A stretch of 64,000 bases of DNA, from positions 19,812,001 to 19,876,000 of the forward strand of contig NC_081819.1 of NCBI RefSeq assembly GCF_030704535.1, given 5' to 3'. The notes under the pieces were generated by a model, which saw nothing but the letters and a program-made list of their open reading frames with translations, ran no database searches and was not told the origin of the DNA. Source of the DNA: Vitis vinifera. Lineage: Eukaryota; Streptophyta; Magnoliopsida; Vitales; Vitaceae. The position numbers and the translations under genes are program-made. Of this stretch, positions 38,511 through 50,498 are shown piece after piece; the stretch's first letter is position 1, and the number at the start of each line of letters is the position of its first letter.

Positions 38511-39470
38511 GATTGGCATGGAGCCTATCATCCACACGAACTGGGCCTGGGCTCCAACTCAAGCCCAAGTCCAATGTCTTCATTAGGCAAGCCTAATACA
38601 ATAATCCATCACCAACTTGGGCCTAGTACCCCAATTCAAGCCCAAGTCCAAAGATATCAATGGGCAAGCCCAAGGCAATTAAAGCCTTCACAAACTTGGG
38701 TTTCTCTTTTGGGTCCAACCCACTAAAATTCAAATCCATTCTCATCTTCTCTTTGGGCCTTTTAGCCACGTGCTCTTTTTCTTCACCTCAGGAAGACTAT
38801 GACGGAGAAAGTGGAGGTGAGAGAGGCATCGCCGGAGGTCCTCGAAGTTGGTTTAGGCTGCCGATTTTCCGTGCCGCCTCGACTAACGCCACCTGCGCCG
38901 TATTCGTCGCCGTGTTCCAGCGTCGACGTCCGGGAGTGGAGCCAGCAGCTGCGGCTTTTACAGGCGCATGAGGGGCTTCCTCGGTCGAACCTGGCCATCT
39001 GGGGGAGAGTTCGCCACGTGCATCGCCGACAATGCCGCGACCATCGAGTTCTTGTAGCGGGCGGGCTGGGTAGAGTGGCTTCAAAGGGCGGCGACGATGT
39101 GGGGAGAGTTGATGGCGACACCTTCACGTGGAATGCGAGGTGCATGGGGTTCGCCGGAGCGCCGTAAGAGAGCCTCATGCTCTCAGAACTGCATCCGGGC
39201 CTCTCCATTTGCTAGGATTTTTGGAGCTTTGGCGTTAGGCTCGAAATGGGGGTTGGAGTTTTGAGCATCTCCGGCTGCTGTCTTGGTAGACGTCTTCTTC
39301 TGGTGTTTTGAGGAGTGAGAAGAACGAGAGGAAAATGAGAAGGGAAAATGGAGGGTAGGAGTGGGTGTGCAGTCCACGTGTGCATGAGCAGGGGGTTGGT
39401 AGCATAAGAGGTATGGAGAAAGAGATCGTTAAGGAACCGAGCAAGGATGAGAAGCCTGAGGATTTAATTG
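38510..39470. other. GC-rich block of the solo LTR
   Basis: Base composition changes sharply from the AT-rich array. Several overlapping open frames up to 141 codons exist on both strands (for example 38783-39208), but they are arginine/proline/serine-rich with no known domain, as GC-rich non-coding DNA gives. Not called as genes. Confidence 0.5.
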
Positions 39471-40604
39471 TTGTAACCTCACTTCATGCATTATCAATAG
39501 ATTGAAAAACCAATAGAACGAACGGAAAATAAACTAATGTATGACCATCAATCACCACCTTGAGACCAAACATGAATCATTTTGCAACAAAAGAATAAGG
39601 AAATGTGAAAGGGAATTGAAACAGAGCAATACTCACAAGCTATCAACAGAGAGATCCTTCTTCCTCCTTCACTAGTCATCCCTCTAGCCAAAAAAAAAAA
39701 CCTCCCCCCACCTTCTTTCTTCCTCCTCTGTTTTCTCTCCTCAGCAAATCATCACCCACCTTCCTGTTCATGCATCAGCAAGCATGGGTTTGCAACCGCC
39801 CCCCTGCAGCTGCACGTCCGTGCCTAGAGAAGGGGTCCATAAGTCCGCCGTTGGGGGTCCCCTACCCCTTCTAAAATATAATGAGAAGTCCCTGAGAAAT
39901 CACCTCCCCCCGGGCCTTTTACCACCAAAGGGGGTATACAACAATATAATTAAAAGAAATTAAAGAAATTAAAAGTTAATATCTTTCATGGCTTCAAGTC
40001 ATGATTATTTTGTCAAAACAAGAAAGTATTTAAATTTGTACATAACTTCAGACTATGAACTGTTTTTTACATAAATTTGTGCATAACTTCAAGTTATGAA
40101 CTATTCATTTTATACCTTCCGGTTACATAATATTATTTTGTATAACTTCCAATTATATTGTATGATTAAAAATAAATAATTAGGGATCATATACATAACT
40201 TTTGATTATGTATTTGTAATTTTGTAATTTTCCCCATAACTTTTGGTTATAAGGATTACATATATTTTTCATAACTTCTGGTTATGAATTTACCCTATAA
40301 TTTATAATTTATCTCATAACTTTTGGTTATAGGGATTGTACATATTTATGCATTCAAATAAAATAAGTGAAAATAGAGAGTCAAAGGGTGATAAAGTAGA
40401 AAATCATGACATAAGTTTATCACATACCTTTTGTGAGACAAAAGAGAGAAAAATCTTTTTATTTCTCTGAATGGAAGAACGTCTTTCTATTTCTCAAAAA
40501 AGGATAACGTCTTTCTATTTCTCTAAAGATAAAAACATCATTCTTATTTCTCTAAATAAAGAAAAATCTTTATATTTTTTTGTAAAGATTATTCGTACTG
40601 ATAA

Positions 40605-40779
40605 TGTTTTGTAAAACAAAGTGAGAGAAGAAGAAAGCAAGAAAGAGATAATAGAATGCATGGAAAACTCTCTAAAATTTTATTAAGGGTTTATCCCTTT
40701 TATAGGGATTTATAAAAGGTATTTATGGATGATCATCTACAAGTTACAATAGTGGTACATAATCTCATATTTTATAACA
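40605..40779 (-). repeat. 5' LTR of the copia element
   Basis: Direct repeat of 32682-32855; the right target duplication TTATT follows at 40780-40784. Confidence 0.85.
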
Positions 40780-40910
40780 TTATTAAGTTTAAATATTTTT
40801 TTATTTTCCTTAATTTTTTATTATTTTTCTTTATTTTCTTTTCATCATATTTCCTCTCAAATTTTATGGAACCAAACATAACTTTAACATTTTTTTTCTT
40901 TCTTTCTTTA

Positions 40911-41224
40911 GGCTATGTTTGGTTCTAGAAATATTGAAAGAAAATGTAAGGGAAAAAAAATAGAGAAAAAAGTATAATAAAATAAAAAAATAAATGAAAT
41001 AAATAAAAAATAAATTTAAAGTTAATGAATTAACTTTTTTATGTTTACTCAAATTGATTTGACTTATTTCACTCTATTATATAAAGATTAAATAATTAAA
41101 AAATACATAAATTTTTAATTATTTTTAATTATTTTTTTATATTTTTTATTATAAAACTAAATATGAAAAATATTTTTTTTTAACATTTTTTTTTCCTTAA
41201 TACTTTTTAGACCCAAACATAATC
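40911..41224. mobile_element. MITE, PIF/Harbinger-like
   Basis: Terminal inverted repeats GGCTATGTTTGGTTC and (inverted) GATTATGTTTGGGTC, with TTA directly before (40908-40910) and after (41225-41227). The 314-bp AT-rich interior has no coding frame. Size, GG start and TTA duplication fit Tourist-type MITEs. Confidence 0.55.
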
Positions 41225-41639
41225 TTAATATTTTTATCAAACTAAATATAAGTCAAAACCCACTTTTTTCTTAAATAAATATATTTAATATGTTTTATGA
41301 TATTAAAGACTTCTAATTAGTCTTTGTTAGGTTAAGAAATTTTTTAAAATTTATTATGTTTACATTTTTTATATTTAATGCATTAAATATTTCTTCTCCG
41401 ATATAAGTCCATGCAAATTTAAATTTTTTTAATTTGACTAAATCCAACGGTCTAAAATACCAAATTTGTTTCAGTAAATACTAATTTTATTTTATTTTTT
41501 TTAAATACTGATTTGATATAAATGAATCTTGAATAAAGTGGAAAAAGACAAAATCACACCTGGAGGACAAACCGATAAGGACGTGGCGAAAACGTGTCAA
41601 AATGTGATTGGGTCAACCGGCCAAGTAGACAAACGCTTT

Positions 41640-43114
41640 ACCAATTGGGGGCTTCTGGAAGGTCATTTTGTATGATAAAATCTACAGCCCTAGGGGAGAG
41701 AGAAACAGAAAGAAAGAAAGAGAAAGTGAAAGAAAATCCAAAAGGAAAATCACAGCCCACAAAATAAATCCACTGGTATGCACCACTCTCTCTCTTTCTC
41801 TCTTTCTCTCACTTGACATCTTCTGTTTTTCCTTCCATATATTTTCCACTTTCTATTTTCCCAAAATTCTCCTTTTTTTTCCTTATTTGCCCCAATTTTG
41901 ATTTGCCTCTTCCGTGCTTCTCCCAAGCTCATTTTATGCAAATTTGTTGTTTTTTAAATCACCGCCCGTTTGCTTTCTGGGAAATCGTGGGAAAAGAACT
42001 GGAAAGGAAAAATCTTGGACTGAATTTCCTGTTTTAATGCTTGCAGCATTTTTTTATTTTTTATTTTTTATTTTTTTGAGATTAGATTCCTTTCAGTTTT
42101 GTGATATATATATTTTTTTCCAATAAGGTTTAGGGTTGGATACAATCTTCTCTAGAGTCCATATTGCCATGGTTTCCTTATTTAGATTGCATTATTTTGC
42201 ACTTCATTTCTTTTGCAAGTTTTGTTGGGTTCCATACCCATATGATTCCTCTGAACATTGATTCACATATCTGGGATTTTTCTATGTGCTTCTATGAATA
42301 TGTATATTCACGGTTTACTACACAGCGGTTCCAAGGAACATTGAATCACATTTCTGGGTTTTTCTGTATCCTTCTATGAATATATACATTCATGGGCTCT
42401 GGTTTAATCTTAAGAGTGTGAATTAGTTTCTTTTTATTTATATTCATTCTCAGATCTTATATGGAAACGTATGTTCAGCTTTAGATGACATATTGTTGGG
42501 CCAATTTGATTTTAGGTTTACTTCATTTTGAAAATGGAATGTTTGGTGTTAATTTTTTTTCCATTTTTGTGAGAATTTTCACCGGGGAGAAGCCTCTTTT
42601 TGTTATCTGTTTGGTTGACATCTGATAGAAAGAAAAGTGAAAGGAATTTGAAGTCATACATTTCCGGTGTTTGACTTCTATGAACTGCCCACAAGAAAAG
42701 AAAGGGCTTCAACGAAAACTCAGTCAAGTAATTTAAGACACTTTGTTGAGTTTCTCTTTTTGTAGAACTAAAATCAATACAAATTTTCTTTTATGATTTT
42801 TCTTCTCCTTTCCACCAATTTCTCATCAACTAAATGTAGCCAGGGGAGTTGGTGGGACAGGTGGAGAATACTCTGAACATTCTCCTTTCACTGTTAATTT
42901 TGCTACTTACCCAAAACATACCATGAAATTCTTCTGACCCTGCGAGTTTTCTTGGCCTTGCATTCTCTCTGTTGCCTGCCTGTGCCATATTTGTGCATTA
43001 TGCATATTTTATGGCTTCAATTCACCCTCCATAATTACCATGCAAGCTTGCAGGTAATTTGGGAGCAGGTGAAGTCCAATTTCTTTATGCCAAGGTCTGG
43101 ATCGTGAAGCAGTC
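41640..43114 (+). other. Promoter, leader and probable leader intron of the LIF2-like gene
   Basis: A purine-rich leader-like stretch begins at about 41690 (GGGGAGAGAGAAACAG), followed by long sequence without coding potential. It ends with a candidate splice acceptor GCTTGCAG at about 43053, 62 bp before the ATG at 43115. A 5' UTR intron of over 1 kb is likely; the donor was not fixed. Confidence 0.45.
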
Positions 43115-46100
43115 ATGGCAGAGGGCACAGAAGTTGAGGATAGGGTGGATCTTGATGATGATAATTACATGGAAGAAATGGATGATGATGTTGAAGAACA
43201 AATAGAAGATGGAGTAGAGGGAGGCGGTGATGAAAATGTTGAAGAAGAATATGAGGATTCAAAAGCTGGGGGCAGTGGCGAAGATCAATTGCTGGAAGTG
43301 GACGAAAGCCGTATTGCTAATGAACCTCTGAAAGATGAAGAAAATCCTACTGCTTCTGTTGATGAAGATGAAAAAGAGAAGCATGCTCAACTTCTTGCCC
43401 TTCCTCCTCATGGTTCTGAAATTTTCATTGGTGGGCTTCCTCGAGAAGCCTTGGAAGAAGATCTGAGGGATCTGTGTGAACCGATTGGCGAAGCTTTGGA
43501 GGTGAAAACTGCAGCATATATGACTTTTCTTTGTTGGAGATTTTCAATATGGTTTCAATTTCATAATAATTTTGCAGGTAAGGCTGATGAAAAATAGGGA
43601 TTCAGGTGAAAGCAAGGGTTATGCTTTTATATCCTTCAAAACAAAGGAGATTGCACAGAAGGCCATTGAAGAGTTACATAGTAAAGAATTCAAGGTATCC
43701 TGGTGCTTTATGATAGTCCAACTGTTTTTGGTGAATTCTTGTGATGTTTAGAATGATTCAGTCCTTGAGCCCAGACCGTCTTCCATTGCTTTTCTTATGT
43801 CAATTTTTCCTGGATGTAATTGCTGCAGGGGAGAACAATAAGATGTTCTCTATCTGAATCTAAACACAGATTGTTCATTGGCAATGTCCCAAAGAGCTGG
43901 ACAGATGATGAATTCAGAAAAGTCATTGAGGATATTGGTCCTGGTGCTGAGAACATTGAACTTATAAAGGTGCAGTTTTGAATTGAAATTGACTATCCAC
44001 CTTATTTTAAGAATGAATAGACGAATGCTTATGTGAGAGTCTAATGCCTTTTGTTTAATTACAGGATCCTCAAAATCCAAGCCGTAATCGTGGTTTTGCT
44101 TTTGTTGAGTATTACAACAATGCTTGTGCAGATTATGGGAGGCAGAAAATGTCTAGTTCAAATTTCAAGCTAGATGGCAATACCCCGACAGTTAGCTGGG
44201 CTGATCCAAAGAGTACATCTGATCATTCTGCTGCCGCACAGGTATAGTCCAAAGCAATAAGAATAGCCATTGTTCTTAAAAGTGAAATACAAAATGCGCC
44301 TTTAATAAAGGCTCAACTTGCTCTGTAACGTGTGGCCCCAGTGCGTATGCATAACCACATAGGTGCTCATTCACGGCCTGTGGAGTCACTCAGGTGATAA
44401 CCTGAAAATAATTAAAACTATAATCTGCATTAATGTGGATCATTGGATCTTAATGAATCAAATGTAGTAACAAGATGAAACAAAATAGTCTGCCTCCTAG
44501 GTTTGTGACGGTTCCTCAGGTCCTTGATTGTGAGTACCTGAGATGAACTTTTAACAGGAGGGGACTTTTAAGTCAAATTCTCCAAATTATTTTACTTATT
44601 TTTAGTCAAATGACTAATTGTAGCTGTTTTTTGTGGAGAGATTAAAGAATCAACTAGATTCTTTTTTTGTGGAGAACTGGTGGAGACCTTATTTTGCTTC
44701 ACAATGTCTTCCTATGTGATGAAAAATTAGTAAGCTGCTAGTCTTAAAAAAAATTGATCTTCTTGTGTTGGGATTCTCAGGTAAAGGCTCTTTATGTGAA
44801 AAATATTCCTGAAAATACTACTACTGAACAACTGAAGGAACTGTTCCAACGCCATGGGGAAGTCACAAAAGTTGTTATGCCACCTGCCAAATCTGGTCAA
44901 AGCAAACGGGATTTTGGATTCATCCATTTTGCTGAAAGGTCGAGTGCATTGAAGGCTGTCAAGGATACAGAGAAACATGAAATTGATGGTACTTTTCTCA
45001 CACCAAGGTTGTCTGAAAATTTAAATGAGGGACAAGACTATTCTAGATGGGGCTGAACTGTTCTCTAGACTCCCTGAACAGCCCCCTCAGTTTAAAATAA
45101 ATGAATATAAAGGAAAATATAAACCTTGAAATGACATCAAAAGCTGCATGAAGCATTTGATAATCTCATCTTTACCCTAAAAATTATTTTAAAAAAAAGC
45201 TCTTTCATTGTCTTAGTTATGTCTTTTAGCATGTTATTTATTTTAAATTTTTTTTCTCAATATTTTTCTAAGATAGAGTAAATGTTATATTTCTAGAATA
45301 ATCTCTTTAGGAGAAGAAAAAAAAAAGTTGGACAATTTTACAACAGCTATTGAAGGTAATTTATGGTGAAGATGCTGCCGTTATGAGGATAATTAACAAC
45401 ATTCATCAATCTATTCTGATTAGATTTGTGTTCAAGAAGATATTTGGACATTAGAGATACTAGCAGAGTTTCTCCCAAGTACTAAATAGAAAATACATAG
45501 TGATGGTTTCTGTCGCACATAATTGATGTCTTCAAATTTCAACATATAGATAAAATTGTAAGATGAGAATAGTAATTCTTGGTTGGGTGCTAGTGCTACT
45601 AGACTTTGCTTCAAAACTTACCTCTTGTTTGTTGAGTTTGCTGCATGTCAGAAAATAAAACATTCGTTCAATTTGAACCACAGGCCAGGCATTGGACGTT
45701 TCCCTTGCTAAGCCTCAGAGTGATAAAAAGTTTGAGGGCGTCCATCCTTACAGTTCTGGGCATCCAAATTTTCTTCCACACCCAGGGTATGGTGGTTTTG
45801 GTGGAAATCCATATGGCTCTCTAGGGCCTGGATATGGCGTTTCGGCTCCATTTCAGCAGGTATGTTAGCGAGCTTGCACCATTCTCCTTGTCCCTTGATT
45901 TATGTTCCTTATCGGTTAAATTTTAACCTAAGGATTTGCACACATCAACAGCCAGTGATATATGGTAGGGGGCCAATGCCAGCAGGAATGCATATGGTGC
46001 CAATGGTGCTACCAGATGGTCGAATTGGCTATGTTCTGTAAGTTGCAGTTCCTTCCAAATTATGGTCATCCCTACTTTTCCACTGCAGAATGGTTTTTCT

Positions 46101-46271
46101 TATAGCTTATACTGGCCTTGGCAATTATGCAGACAGCAACCTGGAGTACAGATGCCACCTCCAAGGCCTCGAAGAAACGAACGCAGTAATGGGTCAAGCG
46201 GACAGCAAGGACGAGGGGGAAGTAGTGGAAGTGGCGATGACAACCGCAGTAGAAGGTACCGGCCCTATTAG
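43115..46271 (+). CDS. LIF2: hnRNP Q/R-type RNA-binding protein, LIF2-like, three RRMs
   Basis: Eight exons: 43115-43501, 43578-43694, 43829-43969, 44065-44241, 44781-44988, 45684-45859, 45952-46037 and 46133-46271, giving 476 residues. The first 100 residues are strongly acidic. RRM1 is at about 101-178 (EIFIGGLP; GYAFISF), RRM2 at about 181-262 (RLFIGNVP; RGFAFVEYY) and RRM3 at about 277-352 (ALYVKNIPENTT; DFGFIHF). The C-terminus is glycine- and proline-rich (VIYGRGPMPAGMHMVPM, LPDGRIGYVLQQPG) and ends in an RGG/RS-like tail with RRYRPY. This matches Arabidopsis LIF2, a nuclear protein that binds RNA and the Polycomb partner LHP1 and affects flowering and defence genes. Reading through the fifth donor would give a truncated protein ending at 45056, a possible intron-retention form. 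No lesions seen. Confidence 0.95.
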
Positions 46272-46829
46272 CAGCAGGAGCAGCAGAATGAAGACATGTT
46301 GTAGTGTTTTTTCTTGTTTTTGCTTTTTTTCATTTTGGACAGGAGAATACATAGATATAGTTTGTAGTTGGTTGAGTAGTTATGCCTAACAAATAACAAA
46401 CCCTACCTGGCCAGCCTTCCTTCCTTCCCAAGAAAAAGAAAGAGTTAGAACCATTAAAACAAGGAGTCGTTTACAGTACGAATAATGTTTCTAATATATT
46501 CAGTTGATGTTGCATTAATGTTTTTTCACATTTGTCCCCAGCTTCTTGAGCTTCCTTTTATGATTCTTGAGTTCTTCATGGCTTCTTGTCCTTCTCACAG
46601 ATTTGGGTTCACTTGATGAGAATTGATGATTCCACATACAAAGTCGAAAAGAACATTTCTTCTTAGAAAAGGTGGGGTGTTAGGGTTTTAGCCCAATCTC
46701 TCATCCGGCCGATTAGATGGTATATGTTGAAACAAATCAAGAAATAAGTCAAATGCTTGTATTTGAAAGAAAAATTATATTCCCAATAGAAAGTAAGTAT
46801 TGGACAAAAACAATGAAATTGGGTTCAAT
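46272..46829. other. Shared 3' spacer of convergent genes
   Basis: The LIF2-like gene and the minus-strand gene at 46830-47276 converge here. 3' UTR sequence; no gene. Confidence 0.5.
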
Positions 46830-47276
46830 TCAAGTATCTAAGAGCTCCTGAAGACGCCTTTCCAAGTCATCCAACCTGCTTCCCCAATCGCCCTTTATGC
46901 ACAAGGGCTTCAAATTGCTATTGCTATAATCCAAGGAATCCTCCGCTGAGCCTCCCCTGTTGCCGCCCACAGAGGATGACTCTCTCTTCTTCTTTTTCTT
47001 GTTTCCACTCCCACTGATTCTCTTCTTCTTCTGAGCGGCGGCTCTCTGCAAAGCCCACAACACATCTGACCCGCTCAGCTGTCTTCCATCTCCAATTTCT
47101 TTCAGGTCGAGATTGGATTTGAAGAAGGTGGTATCTCCGGCGCTAGATGAGGCGTCATCTTGAGGCTGCGCTGAGAGGTGCCGTCGTTGATTCGAGTGAA
47201 CCGCGACAGTTTGGGGAAAATTGGAGATGGGGATGACTGAAAATGACCTCCATGAGATCGAGGACGCGGTCCACAT
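46830..47276 (-). CDS. Small plant protein of unknown function, probably mitochondrial
   Basis: One uninterrupted frame of 148 residues. The first 40 residues (MWTASSISWRSFSV..., with arginine, serine and few acidic residues, then RRHLSAQ) look like a mitochondrial presequence. The middle has a lysine block (KKKKKRESS) that could also act as a nuclear signal. The C-terminus CIKGDWGSRLDDLERRLQEL is a short amphipathic or coiled-coil segment and is the part most likely to be conserved. I do not recognise a named family. A purine/CT-rich leader and a GC-richer flank up to about 47430 support a real promoter. Convergent with the LIF2-like gene. Confidence 0.65.
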   Translation of the reverse strand: MWTASSISWRSFSVIPISNFPQTVAVHSNQRRHLSAQPQDDASSSAGDTTFFKSNLDLKEIGDGRQLSGSDVLWALQRAAAQKKKRISGSGNKKKKKRESSSVGGNRGGSAEDSLDYSNSNLKPLCIKGDWGSRLDDLERRLQELLDT

Positions 47277-47439
47277 GCTTCTCCTTCCTCTCTTCCTCTC
47301 TTCCTCTGTCTCTCTCCCCTCTCACAGTTGAGCTAAAAGATGAGCCGCGAACCTCTCCCGTCATTTGTTTAAACGACGCCGGTTCCTCCGTTTCCTTTTT
47401 GAGTTGAAATGACACCGTTTCTTGTTTTCTCACTTGCGG

Positions 47440-48890
47440 GTGTAACTTGGGCTAGCTGGTCCCACCTAGCCTAAATCCAACCCCACATTTGGGTGGATTT
47501 GGGTAATGTTTTGGATACTCAAGTTGGGATTGGGTTACGTTTTTCGTTTCCGATCCTTTGAGATTGGGCCAAGACATGAAGAATCCAAATTTGATTTAAC
47601 CTTTTTATAATATCTATAATATATTTATTTATTTTTAAAAAAAAATATCAAATTATATTATATCATATCATATATTTTTTATTTTTTAAAAATATATAAA
47701 TTGATTTTTAATTTTGTTATTGTTATCTTGAAATTTGGTCATATTTATTATTTAAATGTTTATATAAATATATTAAAAAAAAGTTTTTTAAAAAATACTA
47801 TAAATAAATTTTGAATTATATAATCGAATAACTTGACTAATTGAAAGTTAACTCGAACTTAGAGAAATAAAGTTGAGTTAAACTTTGATTCAGTATCTCA
47901 AATTAAAGGTTAAATTGAATTTAACTTAGATTAACTATCAATTTGTCCAACTTGTTCAAATTACAACACTAATCTCATTAAAATGATATTTTTTAAGATG
48001 ATAATGAGATGAATTTTTTTATTATCTCGATTATATATATATATATAAAATAATTTAATTTAGTTTTTAAATTTTCTCCTTTTTAATACATATAAATTAA
48101 TAATTTTGGATAAATTAAAATATGACTTTTAAAAAAATAATATTTTCTAATTTTAATATTAGGTTATGTAACCATATATTTTTCTGAATAAAATTACCCT
48201 TACTAAATTTGGAAAAAGTTAAAAAAAAAAAATATCAAACCCAAACAAATGTTTAGTCTCATCGATGCCAACAAATTTGACGGGACGTAAAATTCCTTCA
48301 CAGGCCCGAAGCCTAGCCTTGAGTGAACTTTGACCCAGCCCACATCTAGGCCAGATTGACCATCAAAGCTCAAAAGATCTAAAATTAACATAGAGTAGAC
48401 AAGATCTGACCTACAAATAGTGGGAAATAGCAAAGATTAGGGTCTGACTTGAGCCCGTCCGGTTCACGTGGCTGTAATTTTGTGGGGCTAAGAAGTTTAA
48501 AGCGATGGGAAGTATGTAAAGCCAACAAAAATCTGGACATATGCTGAGAATTGGGCAATGATTTTGTCATTGGGACAGACCCTCTCAGGGTCGCAATTGG
48601 CCCATTTGAAAAGTTGATCCGGGTTCCATTACAATTTGCACAGGCCTTGATCATTTCCAAGCACGAAAATGAGAAAATCTGAATATCAACTATCCAAGCA
48701 AGGTCATTTTCCGATGTTATACACCTTGGGATTTTTTCTAACCCCTTTTTCTCAATGACAGAGCCAGAAAATACCAAATAAATCAACACTTCCAGACGAT
48801 GTCTGGTGTTGGTCCACCATCAAATTTAGTACATTCGAAAAAGAAAAAAAAAGAAGGAAAAATTACAAACATTTAAAAAAAAAAAAAAAA
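47440..48890. other. Spacer before the KCS gene 3' end
   Basis: AT-rich to about 48230, then a more complex stretch with open frames (48385-48789, minus, 134 codons) that match nothing I know. A poly-A run (about 48872-48894 on the plus strand) lies just beyond the KCS stop. Confidence 0.4.
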
Positions 48891-48905
48891 AAAAAGGAAC
48901 GATAA

Positions 48906-50498
48906 CTAAGGCTTTGTTGCATCGACGGGAACCTTGACTGGGTAACGATCTACTGAGTCAGCCCAGGGGTTATCTCCAGACTCACCCACTGGAATCTCCC
49001 TCAGAGATCTCCAAACGGCACTGTTACACTTGAAACCCGATCCGAATGCAATCTGCCAGACCCGGTCGCCTCCCGAGACCCGACCCTTTGCCTCTGTGTA
49101 GGCCAACTCGTACCACAGTGAGCTGCTGGAGGTGTTCCCGAATCGGTGGAGAGTCATCCTGGATGGCTCCATGTGCCATTCACTGAGTTGCAAGTTCTTC
49201 TGCAACTCGTCCAGCACAGCCCTCCCTCCTGCATGTATGCAGAAATGCTCAAACGCCTTCTTGAAATCTGGTATGTACGGCTTCACCCTCGCCTTCATCA
49301 GCTTCCTCCTCACCAGGGTTACGAAGAACATGAACTGCTCTGAAAATGGCAGGACAAGAGGACCCAGTGTGGTAATATTGGTCTTCAATGCATCTCCTGC
49401 TACCGCCATTAATTCTCTAGCCAGTGACACGCCGATTGTACCCTTGTCGTCTTCTCTCTGGTAAACGCAATTGTAGCTGTTGTCGTCTGCGCCCTTGTGG
49501 GTCCGGACGGTGTGGACGAGCTCGTACTTGGAGCGACTCCGGTCGCGGGACTTGTTGGAGAGGAGCACGGCCGCGCCGCCCATGCGGAAGATGCAGTTAC
49601 AGAGAAGCATGGAGCGGTCATTCCCGAAATACCAATTGAGAGTGATGTTTTCCGTGCTGACAACGACGGCATAAGTGTTTGGTTTTGCTTTGAGGAGATG
49701 TTTCGCGAGGTCTATAGAGATGAGGCCTGCGCTGCAGCCCATTCCGCCCAGATTGTAGCTGCTGATGTCGGTTCTGAGCTTGTAGTGGTTGACGATCATA
49801 GCTGAGAGAGATGGAGTTGGATTGAATAAGCTGCAGTTCACGATGAGTATCCCGATGTCGCTGGGTTTGACACCGGTTTTGCTGAAAAGCGAGTCCAGTG
49901 CGCCGAACATCACCGCCTCCGCCTCCGCTCGTGCCTCCTTCATGCACAGATTCGGCGGTCTGGAGGTGATCCCACTCGGAAGATACGTCTCGTCTCCCAA
50001 ACCGGACCGGGTAGAGATCCGCCGCTGGAACTGAACCGTCTCCTCCTCGAATTTCCCATTTTCCTCTGTCATCTCCAAGAACGACTCTACCGACATCTTC
50101 CGACCATCCTCCGGCTTGTAGCAAGCAAAATCCACCAGATAAACCGGGCTGGGCCGCTTCGCCCAGTAGACCCCCAAGAGGAAGAGCAGCACCGCCGAAC
50201 CAGTTACCGCCGTCGCCGTATCAACGAGAAGCGCCCGACTCGTCCACAAATCAGAAACATCATCAAACCTCAACCCAGTGATCTGAACCACCGTCGCCAC
50301 CAACAACGGCAAAACAACCCCAAATTTCAAAACAGTGGCGGCGTTACACGAATACCCATAACCCAATTTCACGTACTTGAGCTTCACAGACTGCAAAAAG
50401 TCCGGCAACTTCTGCCGGATCTTGATAACCACGGATGACGAGTCCTTAAACGCCATCTCCGCTGTCAACCTCTCCTTATCCATCTCTATACTACCCAT
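48906..50498 (-). CDS. KCS: 3-ketoacyl-CoA synthase (very-long-chain fatty acid elongase)
   Basis: Intronless, 530 residues from ATG at 50498; the frame stays open upstream, but MGSIEMDKE is the start that follows the (GA)n leader and matches the family length. Two N-terminal membrane segments (about 55-76 and 91-111) anchor it in the ER. The FAE1/CUT1-type domain follows, with [11 protein letters not shown] before it. The catalytic cysteine is C255 in LGGMGCSAG, the histidine H422 in CIHAGGRAV and the asparagine N455 in [10 protein letters not shown]. Also present are [23 protein letters not shown] and [16 protein letters not shown] enzymes condense malonyl-CoA with acyl-CoA of C18 or longer, the chain-length-setting step for waxes, suberin and sphingolipids. 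The sequence is closest to the KCS4/9/11/17 group as I remember it; the exact number is not assigned. All key residues are intact. Confidence 0.96.
   Translation of the reverse strand: MGSIEMDKERLTAEMAFKDSSSVVIKIRQKLPDFLQSVKLKYVKLGYGYSCNAATVLKFGVVLPLLVATVVQITGLRFDDVSDLWTSRALLVDTATAVTGSAVLLFLLGVYWAKRPSPVYLVDFACYKPEDGRKMSVESFLEMTEENGKFEEETVQFQRRISTRSGLGDETYLPSGITSRPPNLCMKEARAEAEAVMFGALDSLFSKTGVKPSDIGILIVNCSLFNPTPSLSAMIVNHYKLRTDISSYNLGGMGCSAGLISIDLAKHLLKAKPNTYAVVVSTENITLNWYFGNDRSMLLCNCIFRMGGAAVLLSNKSRDRSRSKYELVHTVRTHKGADDNSYNCVYQREDDKGTIGVSLARELMAVAGDALKTNITTLGPLVLPFSEQFMFFVTLVRRKLMKARVKPYIPDFKKAFEHFCIHAGGRAVLDELQKNLQLSEWHMEPSRMTLHRFGNTSSSSLWYELAYTEAKGRVSGGDRVWQIAFGSGFKCNSAVWRSLREIPVGESGDNPWADSVDRYPVKVPVDATKP

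Larger units (their letters stand above)
35900..39940. mobile_element. 4-kb solo LTR nested in the copia element
   Basis: Begins TGTGGACCCTGCATTTCGG and ends GGGGGTATACA, flanked by ACAAT at 35895-35899 and 39941-39945. A single TG...CA unit of 4041 bp with a 5-bp target duplication and no pol frame reads as a solo LTR. The size suggests a Ty3/gypsy family with very long LTRs, but the clade was not determined. Internally it has a conserved-looking head to about 36360, an array of degenerate and then near-perfect tandem repeats (about 36420-38510), and a GC-rich block (about 38510-39470). Confidence 0.8.
32682..40779 (-). mobile_element. Degenerate Ty1/copia retrotransposon with complete ends
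   Basis: Two direct repeats of about 174 bp (32682-32855 and 40605-40779; TGTTGTAAAAC/TGTTTTGTAAAAC to TTTTATAACA) are its LTRs. The pentamer TTATT flanks the whole at 32677-32681 and 40780-40784. The coding remains are on the minus strand, so the 5' LTR is the right one. Just inside the 3' LTR the minus strand reads CCAATGGAAAG, a good polypurine tract. A primer-binding-like TTATCAGTACG follows the 5' LTR. Gag and the integrase core are missing or unreadable. A 4-kb solo LTR of another family (35900-39940) is nested in the left-over internal DNA. Confidence 0.88.

Noticed and set aside
38783-39208. 141-codon and overlapping ORFs in the GC-rich block
   Set aside because: Open frames on both strands overlap, have skewed composition and no domain, and lie within a solo LTR.
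49424-49805. Plus-strand ORFs inside the KCS gene
   Set aside because: Arginine/serine-rich antisense shadows of a conserved coding region.
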